The translations under genes were made by a program, and so were the position numbers. From Acidobacteriota bacterium (GTDB lineage Bacteria; Acidobacteriota; Terriglobia; Terriglobales; Acidobacteriaceae), in NCBI GenBank assembly GCA_003225175.1, contig QIBA01000031.1, positions 53,789-117,788 on the forward strand: DNA of 64,000 nucleotides, written 5' to 3'. The notes under the pieces are model-generated. The model ran no database searches. It had not been told where the DNA came from and saw only the letters and a program-made list of their open reading frames with translations. How positions within the stretch are numbered: the stretch's first letter is position 1; each line of letters begins with the position of its first letter. Shown in pieces: positions 52,848-61,482 of the stretch.

Positions 52848-55814
52848 ATGAAAAAGTTTTCACGCCGAGACATTCTGAAGACCAGCGTGCTTGCTTCCGC
52901 AGCAGCAACCGTGCATGGCGTAGCACCTATTGCGGCAGCAATAGAGATTGCACCCGATGCAGCGGAGCCATTTTTTGCACCTCCCCTGCGCGATACGAAC
53001 GATGAAGCGATGAAGCGCGCCCGGAGAGAGCGGCTGCTGTTAGATGTTGGTTGGCGCTTCCACTTTGGGCACGCCGACGAACCTGCGAAAGATTTCGGAT
53101 TCACTGGCAACTTCCAGAAAACGGGCAATTTCGTGCCTCCCGGCGCACTGGCCTTCGACGACAGCCAATGGCGCGACCTCGACCTACCACACGACTGGGC
53201 TGTCGAGCTGCCGTTTCAAAACGATCCCGCGTTGAGGTCCAAGGGTTTCTATCCACTCGGAAAGAAATATCCAGCCACCAGTGTCGGTTGGTATCGGCGC
53301 GTCTTCGAGCTGCCGGCTGAAGACAAAGGCAAGCGCATCACCGTGGAGTTCGACGGCGCATATCGCGAAGCAATGCTGATATTCAACAACTTCTACATTG
53401 GTCGTCATAGCGGAGGCTACGATCCATTCACTTTTGATCTTACAGACTTCGCCACGCCAGGCGGCCGCAACGTGTTGCTGGCGCGAGTCGATGCCACATC
53501 GAGTGATGGATGGTTCTACGAAGGCGCAGGAATTTACCGCCACGTATGGTTGGTGAAGACCAACGCAGTTCATGTGCCGCAATGGGGCACGTTCGTGAAA
53601 GCCGACGTGAAGCCCGACGGAGCAAATTTGTCGATCCTTACGGAGGTTAACAATGAGAGCGCTACCGCGAAGACCGTGCGCGTGATCTCGACGGTTCTGA
53701 GCCCGACGGGAGAGACCGTTGGAAGTGCGACCAGTTCTCCGCAAATGATTCCGAACCAGGAGAAGCAAACATACGAGCAGAAGATCAATGTCAAGAAGCC
53801 GCTCCTCTGGTCACTTGAAACGCGGAATCTGTACAAGCTGGTGACAGAAGTTCAGACTGAAACAGGCCTGGTCGATCTCTACGAGACCCGTTTCGGTATT
53901 CGTACCGTGGCCTTCGACGCCGAAAAAGGATTTCTTCTCAATGGCAAGGTCGTAAAGCTGAAGGGAACGTGCAATCACCAGGACCATGCTGGGGTCGGCG
54001 CTGCTGTGCCGGACGCAGTGCAGTACTACCGTGTGCGCAAGCTGCAGGAGATGGGCTGCAATTCACTGCGCACCTCGCACAATCCGCCCACTGCTGAGCT
54101 GCTCGATGCGTGCGATGAACTCGGCATGCTGGTTTTCGACGAAACGCGCATGATGTCGTCAAACCCTGAAGGCATGAGCCAGTTCGTCAATCTTGTCCGC
54201 CGCGATCGCAATCGCCCCAGCGTCTTCATGTGGTCCATGGGCAACGAGGAAGGTACGGCAAATACAGACAAAGGATTGTTGATCCTTACGGCGATGAAAG
54301 CCATGGCCAACCGACTCGACGTCTCGCGACCGGTGTCGATCGCTCCCATTCGCGCGATTGGGGTCGGTGGGTTGGCCGTGTGCGACGTGATCGGCTACAA
54401 CTACCAGGATCCGCAGGCCGAGCAGTACCACAACGAGAATCCCAAAAAGCCGGTGATGGGTACCGAGACGGTGAGCGCCGTCGGCACTCGCGGAATCTAC
54501 ATCACCGATTACTCCAAAGGATACGTAGCGGCCTACGACCCATACACAACCACTGGACGCGCCTCCGCGGAAGGCTGGTGGCGCTTCTGCAATGCGCGGC
54601 CATGGCTCTCCGGCGGATTCGTGTGGACCGGATTCGACTATCGCGGCGAACCCTCGCCCAACGGCTGGCCCAACATCAGCTCCCAGTACGGAATCATCGA
54701 CATCTGCGGCTTTCCAAAAGACTCGTTCTACTACTACAAGGCATGGTGGACGAGCGAGCCGGTTCTTCATCTGTTCCCACATTGGAATTGGCCGGGTATG
54801 GAAGGAAAGCGAATCGCAGTGTGGGCTTATTCGAACCTTGACAAGGTGGAATTGCTGCACAACGGCCAAAGCCTGGGCACGAAAGAGATGAAGAAAGACT
54901 CGCACGTTGCCTGGGTGGTGAAGTACGCGCCCGGAACCATCGAAGCGCGCGGTTACAAAGGCGAGAAGGTCGTGCTGACAGCAAAACGCGAAACCACCGG
55001 TCCGGCAGCAAAGATCGCGATGTCTGCCGATCGCCAGGAACTCTCGGGCGACGGCGAGGATGTCGCAATGTTCGCCGTCGAAGTTCGCGATGCGCAGAAC
55101 CGTGTTGTGCCGATCACCGAGAACGAAGTGACCTTCAAGGTATCGGGCGCAGGAAAGCTGATTGGCGTTGGCAATGGCGATCCAACCGATCAAGGCTCGG
55201 ACAAAGCACCTTCGCGAAAAGCCTTCTGCGGATATTGCATGGCAGTAGTGCAATCAACAAAGCAGGGCGGAAACATCACAGTCGAGGCCGCCTCACCCGG
55301 ACTCGCACCCGCGACAGTTACGCTTCTAGTGAAAGCCGCAACGCTGCGACCGCAAGTGCCGCGGTGGGAACGCAAGATTCCACAAGGGGAAGGCATCACA
55401 GGCTTGTGGAGGCCGGCGCCTGCCGACGGAGGACCGGAGTCGTCTGCGCCTCCCGCAATCGGAGATTCCATCTACTCCTTTAAACAGGAAGGCAGCAGCC
55501 TGACCGGGACAGTGGAAGGCACAGGAGCAAGTTTCTTCGGCGGTGGTGACATCCCCGCTCCTATCGAAGCCGGGAAGATCGATGGAAGCGCGATTAGCTT
55601 TAGAGTGGGAAACAGCAGCTTTGCCGGGAACATCAAAGGAGACCGCATTGAGCTACAGCGCTCAGGCAGTCCGGGCTCCAGCACAACAAAGCCACCCGAG
55701 AAGGCTTCCGATGCCCCTGAGATTGGACCTGCGCCGGACGGCTCGGATCCTTCGAGAGGGCCTTCCCACCCCCCTTCGACCGTTCTCGTCGAGCTGAGAA
55801 GAGTGGAGCGCTAG
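52848..55814 (+). CDS. Glycoside hydrolase family 2 (beta-galactosidase type), Tat-exported
   Basis: 988 residues. Twin-arginine-like start (KKFSRRDILKTSVLASAAA). Sugar-binding domain at about 60-230 (LDLPHDWAVELPF), immunoglobulin-like domain, then the TIM barrel with acid/base E467 in WSMGNEEG and nucleophile E540 in VMGTETVSA. C-terminal beta domains follow, the last about 120 residues being low in similarity to the family and ending in a proline- and serine-rich stretch. It likely removes terminal galactose or a related sugar from polysaccharides in the periplasm or outside. Confidence 0.93.
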   Translation: MKKFSRRDILKTSVLASAAATVHGVAPIAAAIEIAPDAAEPFFAPPLRDTNDEAMKRARRERLLLDVGWRFHFGHADEPAKDFGFTGNFQKTGNFVPPGALAFDDSQWRDLDLPHDWAVELPFQNDPALRSKGFYPLGKKYPATSVGWYRRVFELPAEDKGKRITVEFDGAYREAMLIFNNFYIGRHSGGYDPFTFDLTDFATPGGRNVLLARVDATSSDGWFYEGAGIYRHVWLVKTNAVHVPQWGTFVKADVKPDGANLSILTEVNNESATAKTVRVISTVLSPTGETVGSATSSPQMIPNQEKQTYEQKINVKKPLLWSLETRNLYKLVTEVQTETGLVDLYETRFGIRTVAFDAEKGFLLNGKVVKLKGTCNHQDHAGVGAAVPDAVQYYRVRKLQEMGCNSLRTSHNPPTAELLDACDELGMLVFDETRMMSSNPEGMSQFVNLVRRDRNRPSVFMWSMGNEEGTANTDKGLLILTAMKAMANRLDVSRPVSIAPIRAIGVGGLAVCDVIGYNYQDPQAEQYHNENPKKPVMGTETVSAVGTRGIYITDYSKGYVAAYDPYTTTGRASAEGWWRFCNARPWLSGGFVWTGFDYRGEPSPNGWPNISSQYGIIDICGFPKDSFYYYKAWWTSEPVLHLFPHWNWPGMEGKRIAVWAYSNLDKVELLHNGQSLGTKEMKKDSHVAWVVKYAPGTIEARGYKGEKVVLTAKRETTGPAAKIAMSADRQELSGDGEDVAMFAVEVRDAQNRVVPITENEVTFKVSGAGKLIGVGNGDPTDQGSDKAPSRKAFCGYCMAVVQSTKQGGNITVEAASPGLAPATVTLLVKAATLRPQVPRWERKIPQGEGITGLWRPAPADGGPESSAPPAIGDSIYSFKQEGSSLTGTVEGTGASFFGGGDIPAPIEAGKIDGSAISFRVGNSSFAGNIKGDRIELQRSGSPGSSTTKPPEKASDAPEIGPAPDGSDPSRGPSHPPSTVLVELRRVER

Positions 55815-56218
55815 GGAAGTTGAAACAACACCCGCCAAGGATAAGAATTGCTATCTGCGGGGGATGTCGCTTCAATAAACGATGGCAGCGACAGTCTGAC
55901 GTTGACTCCAATTTCGTTACGTCTTCGGAGAACGGTTGCCACCAGGTCCCACTGCTCGGGCGTTGGTATCAGCCGCACGTCGCCGTTGGTGGCGATGCGC
56001 TGGCCGTGGAGAATCATCTCCATGGCTGTGTTCTTTTGGTCAACGAACACCGGATGGTACATACTGTCGTAGAGAAATAGGCTAAAACCTTGCGTGTCGA
56101 GGTAATTCTTGTCGGTCACCTTCATGGCAAAATCGGCGCCGAACAGGCTTGGGCAGGAGCTCAGGGCCAAGAGGAGACATACTCTGATTCGAATGATGAG
56201 ACTGTATCTGCGGATCAT
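55811..56218 (-). pseudogene. N-terminal fragment of a GH9-like secreted protein
   Basis: 135 residues: signal peptide (IIRIRVCLLLALSSCPSLFGADFA), then KVTDKNYLDTQGFSLFLYDSMYHPVFVDQKNTAMEMILHGQRIATNGDVRLIPTPEQWDL. This type of start (FLYDxxYHPVFVDQKNTAMEMILHG) is known to me from long acidobacterial glycoside-hydrolase-9-like proteins of 800-900 residues. Here the reading ends after about 110 mature residues, at the 3-prime end of the GH2 gene, so nearly all of the enzyme is missing. The family assignment is from memory and moderate. Confidence 0.55.
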
Positions 56219-56239
56219 GTTTTCAAGACAGACTCGAGA

Positions 56240-57508
<1,269 letters not shown>

Positions 57509-57514
57509 TCAATC

Positions 57515-60184
57515 CTACTCAGGCAATGCATACTGGCCGTCAACGTGGAAATGAGCCGTCGCGCCAGGCGCTCCCGTATCGGGCTGGCCACCACCGATGC
57601 TGAGGGTGTAGTCCCCTTGCGCGATGATGGGATTCCCTTCCTCAGTGACCATGCCGAGGTCACGCGGCTTCAGCTCGAAGTGCACCTTTTGACTCGCGCC
57701 AGCATCGAAGTGGATGCGTTGGAATCCACGGAGAGCGACGCGGGGAGCTCCCTTAATTGCCGGAAAGTCGAGATAGAGTTGCACGACCTCGTCTCCCGCA
57801 ACCTTGCCGGTGTTGGTCACAGTCACATCGGCGCCCAAGGGCTTTCCCGCAGCAACGCTCTGCTCAGTTAGGCTCAGGTCGCCGTAACTGAACTTCGTGT
57901 AGCTGAGGCCGTAACCGAACGGATAAAGCGGCTTGCCGGCGAAGTAGCGGTAGGTCCGATTCGCCATACCGTAGTCTTCGAAGTTGGGCAGCTGGTCCAC
58001 GCCGGTGTAGAACGTAAGCGGAAGCCGGCCTGCTGGGTTGTTTTTTCCGCTCAGCGTCTCAGCCACTGCCGCGCCACCTTCTTCCCCGGGATACCACGCC
58101 TCAAGAACGGCATTGGCATGTTCGTTGATCCAGTTCACAGCCAAGGCACTCCCATTCATGAGAACGACCGCCAGGGGCTTGCCGGTGGCAGCAATACCTT
58201 CAACAAGCTCTTCTTCCGGCTGAGGAAGATCGATGCTGGTGCGATCTCCGCCGAGGAATCCAGGTTCGTTGACCGGCATCTCTTCGCCCTCAAGTTGGCT
58301 GGTGATTCCAACCACGGCGATGATGGCATCGGCATTCTTCGCCGCCGCAATTGCCTCCGACGGAACCCCATTTATCGCCTTGGCCCAAATCAGTTCCGCA
58401 TGCGGCGCGCTGTTTCTGGTTCCGTACGAGATCTCGAGCCCGACCTTGTGTCCCTTCTCAAGGTGGACACGACCTACGCCCGCTGCGAGTCCGCGCGTGC
58501 CACCGCCGAAAGCCGTCGCTACCTGCTTGCCATTAACTATCAGCCTCCCGAATCCTTGGCAGCGCATGCCAAGGAGGAAATCGCCCGTCTCCGTGGGGGT
58601 GAGAAATCCTGACCATTGCACGCCGAAGGTTTTCTTCCCGGCAATCTCTGCCGGCAGATTGCTGTCGGTGAGCTTTACGTTGGCCTCGGTGCGGCTGACG
58701 ATCGGCTTGGTGTTCGCTCCGGGGGCAAGTTGCCCTCTCGGCATACCTTCGTTGTACTCAGCCTTCAGCCCGGGTTTGCCATCTGGCGTGGTCAGGACAC
58801 TGTCAGGCACTGGGCTTCCATCCGTGCGAAGGAACTGCGTTCCGGGAACGAAGGTGATGGTTGTATTGGGGAACTCAGCATGGAGCCCGTCGAGGATGGA
58901 GACAATATGCGTGGGCTGACCGGCATAGTTTCCAATGAGCGGTCTTGTCTGGTCAGCGAGAGGACCGACGACGGCGATCTTCTTGATCTCCGGCTTCAGG
59001 GGAAGAAGGCCGTCGTTCTTCAGCAGAACCATGGACTCATTCGCGAGCCTGCGCGCATGCGCGCGATGTTCCGCGCTGTCAAGTTCCTTCTCGTCGATCT
59101 TTGTGTAGGGCACCATGTCGGGAGGGTCGAACATGCCGAGTTTGATTCGCGCGGTGAAGAGGCGAATGAGCGCTGTGTCGAGAACGCTTTCCGGCAGATA
59201 ACCCTGTTGAACGGCATCGATGTACGCTTTTTCAACCGGATCGCCGAAACGCGAAGTAAATGTGACGCATTCGTTGTCCATGCCGCGAATGACAGAGATT
59301 GCCGCGCCCTGCGCCTGGGTGGGACGATAACGATGATTTGCGGCAACGTCTCTGACTGCGTCGCAATCGGATACGACGTATCCCTGGAAACCCCACTTGC
59401 CCCGCAATTGGTCCTGCAGCAGATATTCGTTTGCGCATGCAGGCTGCCCATTGATCGCGTTGTAGGCGCACATCACCGATCCAGCCTTTCCTTCGACGAC
59501 AGCGGCGCGGAATGCGGGCTGATAGGTGTCCACCTGGTCGTGCTTGCTGACGTCCACATCGGCGAAGTGACGCGTGGGCTCCGGCCCGCTATGCACGGCG
59601 TAGTGCTTCGGTGTCGCGATGGCGAGATAGTACTTCGGGTCGTCGCCCTGCAATCCCGTTACGTAAGCGACCCCCATCTGCCCGGTCAGAAAGGGATCTT
59701 CGCCATAGGTCTCCTGTCCCCTCCCCCAACGCGGATCGCGGAAGATATTGAGATTGGGCGACCAGAAATCGAGTCCTCCCATGATGCCAGTGTGCCCCTC
59801 ACGCGCGTTCTGCACGTGCTTGATGCGGCCCTCGATGCCAATCTGCCCGGCCATCGTGTGAATACCCGGGGCGTCGAAGGTGGCGGCAAGCCCTATGGGT
59901 TCCGGATACTCCGTGACGCGCTCGTTGATCACGCCGTGAAGGGCCTCGCTCCACCATTGATAGGCAGGGATCTTTAGCCGAGCAACGGCCGCGGAGTTGT
60001 TCTGCATCTGCGAAGCTTTCTCCGCGAGCGTCATGCGGTGTACCAGGTCGGAGGCGCGCTGTTCTGGCGAAAGCTTCGGATTCATGTACGGAAGGTTGGA
60101 ACTGTCTTGTGCGATCGAGGTGGAGGTAAGGAACGCGATGCAGGTGGTTAGGACGGCTAGTATGAACTTCCCCAAATGGTTCAT
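57515..60184 (-). CDS. Glycoside hydrolase family 3 with PA14 insert (beta-glucosidase/xylosidase type)
   Basis: 889 residues from ATG 60184 (GGGAGAAGAG upstream); a longer reading from 60238 would overlap the previous gene. Signal peptide (FILAVLTTCIAFLTSTSIAQ). N-terminal barrel with WWSEALHGV, KHYAVHSGPE and nucleophile D273 in VVSDCDAV. The second domain is interrupted by a PA14-like part (GLKAEYNEG, FLTPTETGDFLLGMRCQGFGRLIVNG), followed by GGDRTSIDLPQPEEELVEGI and a fibronectin-III-like end (GDEVVQLYLDFP). It would hydrolyse terminal sugars of plant oligosaccharides. Confidence 0.93.
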   Translation of the reverse strand: MNHLGKFILAVLTTCIAFLTSTSIAQDSSNLPYMNPKLSPEQRASDLVHRMTLAEKASQMQNNSAAVARLKIPAYQWWSEALHGVINERVTEYPEPIGLAATFDAPGIHTMAGQIGIEGRIKHVQNAREGHTGIMGGLDFWSPNLNIFRDPRWGRGQETYGEDPFLTGQMGVAYVTGLQGDDPKYYLAIATPKHYAVHSGPEPTRHFADVDVSKHDQVDTYQPAFRAAVVEGKAGSVMCAYNAINGQPACANEYLLQDQLRGKWGFQGYVVSDCDAVRDVAANHRYRPTQAQGAAISVIRGMDNECVTFTSRFGDPVEKAYIDAVQQGYLPESVLDTALIRLFTARIKLGMFDPPDMVPYTKIDEKELDSAEHRAHARRLANESMVLLKNDGLLPLKPEIKKIAVVGPLADQTRPLIGNYAGQPTHIVSILDGLHAEFPNTTITFVPGTQFLRTDGSPVPDSVLTTPDGKPGLKAEYNEGMPRGQLAPGANTKPIVSRTEANVKLTDSNLPAEIAGKKTFGVQWSGFLTPTETGDFLLGMRCQGFGRLIVNGKQVATAFGGGTRGLAAGVGRVHLEKGHKVGLEISYGTRNSAPHAELIWAKAINGVPSEAIAAAKNADAIIAVVGITSQLEGEEMPVNEPGFLGGDRTSIDLPQPEEELVEGIAATGKPLAVVLMNGSALAVNWINEHANAVLEAWYPGEEGGAAVAETLSGKNNPAGRLPLTFYTGVDQLPNFEDYGMANRTYRYFAGKPLYPFGYGLSYTKFSYGDLSLTEQSVAAGKPLGADVTVTNTGKVAGDEVVQLYLDFPAIKGAPRVALRGFQRIHFDAGASQKVHFELKPRDLGMVTEEGNPIIAQGDYTLSIGGGQPDTGAPGATAHFHVDGQYALPE

Positions 60185-60213
60185 CTCTTCTCCCGGAAGG
60201 TATTCAACTGCTC

Positions 60214-61287
60214 TTATTTGCAACCTGCTTGAAAGCACAGACTCTTGCTGAAGAAAGGCATTACGTGATTCTGAAAACGATCGGCGACTCTGCTGGTGTG
60301 CGTGCCGGAGTAGACCTCAAAGCTGTTCGCAATCCCGTACTTGTCGAGAACGTTGTGCAGCTTCTCCGTGTCCACGCGTAAGCGATCTTGGTCGCCGACA
60401 TCGATCGCAATAGCGCGATACGTGCGCAGATTCCCTATGTATTGATCGATAAAAGCTAACGGCGCATTTGCGGTCCACTTGGCGAGTACATCCGGTTGAG
60501 CCTCGCCATTTTTCGTTGGTAAGTCCAGATAGAGCGGAGGGTTCTTTGGATCGGGCGACCACGCCGCTGCACTCGCGAGTTGCGCGCGGGCAAAGAACTG
60601 CAGCTTGGCCGAGTCTTCCGGAGTCTTCACCGCCTCCAGGGCCTTTTCGATTTCCGGGTTTGCCCGTGCAGCCGCGCGAGGCGACAAACAACATGGGCTC
60701 ATGATGTAGAGGCTCCCAAAGACGTCGGCGTGCTTCATACCGATGCGGGTCGCGCCGTATCCCCCCATGGAATGACCAACCAATCCGCGGCTCTCCCGGT
60801 TTGAAAGGGTCCTGTAATGGGAATCGATGTATGCCACTAGGTCGTGGGCAATGAACTGCTCGAAGTCCCCGGTAGTTACTGAGCTTGAATACATGGATCC
60901 ATTGTGGATCGTCTTTGAATCAGGCAGGACCACGATCATCTCATTGGCGCCCTGCGCAAAAGCGCCTTCTATGGTCTGTGGCACCTGGATCTCCTTACTC
61001 CACTGCTCCGCACCGATCGAATAACCGTGCAAGGCATATACAACGGGATATCGTCGCAATTTTTCCTTCGCGTAGCCGGGAGGCAGAAAGACAAACACCT
61101 TGCGATCGACCGCATTCCCCTCGAGGTTGCCTTCTAGGGCTGGCGCATGGACCTTCAGGTGTTCCACCGTCGCAGGCTTTGCACCGGGGACTAGGGGAGG
61201 AACTTCCGTCTGCACTTGTGCCGCCAGAGGAAACCACACAGATACACCTATCGCTAGAACCCCGGCATTCAGCAAACTCGTTCTCAT
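60214..61287 (-). CDS. Secreted esterase of the alpha/beta hydrolase (Esterase D) family
   Basis: 357 residues. Signal peptide (AGVLAIGVSVWFPLAAQ). YPVVYALHGYSIGAEQWSK, then nucleophile S173 in GLVGHSMGGYGATRIG, and a C-terminal histidine in SGTHTSRVADRF. First gene of the minus-strand unit that includes GH3 (29 bp later) and the esterase at 56240. Probably deacylates oligosaccharides. No 11-bp repeat element is found upstream. Confidence 0.88.
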   Translation of the reverse strand: MRTSLLNAGVLAIGVSVWFPLAAQVQTEVPPLVPGAKPATVEHLKVHAPALEGNLEGNAVDRKVFVFLPPGYAKEKLRRYPVVYALHGYSIGAEQWSKEIQVPQTIEGAFAQGANEMIVVLPDSKTIHNGSMYSSSVTTGDFEQFIAHDLVAYIDSHYRTLSNRESRGLVGHSMGGYGATRIGMKHADVFGSLYIMSPCCLSPRAAARANPEIEKALEAVKTPEDSAKLQFFARAQLASAAAWSPDPKNPPLYLDLPTKNGEAQPDVLAKWTANAPLAFIDQYIGNLRTYRAIAIDVGDQDRLRVDTEKLHNVLDKYGIANSFEVYSGTHTSRVADRFQNHVMPFFSKSLCFQAGCK

Positions 61288-61431
61288 CGTTTATCTCGTT
61301 GCAACAAGGATGGATTCTCAATGCGGCTATTCTTCGAAGGGTCGCAAAAACACAAGGACCTCGCGATCAACGGAATGCCTCCAACAGCCGAAACGACTCT
61401 GCTTACACGCCTGGCGTGTAAAGGGCCTTTC

Positions 61432-61462
61432 AAAAAAAGCGCGACGGAATTTCCGTCGCGCT
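61432..61462 (-). terminator. Rho-independent terminator for the receptor at the right edge
   Basis: On the minus strand a perfect stem AGCGCGACGGAA (61462-61438 with its complement) is followed by seven T. It lies about 20 bp after the stop of the receptor gene at 61483. The 61288-61431 stretch shows nothing else. Confidence 0.92.
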
Positions 61463-61482
61463 CAAGTGCGTGGTGTCAAAAA

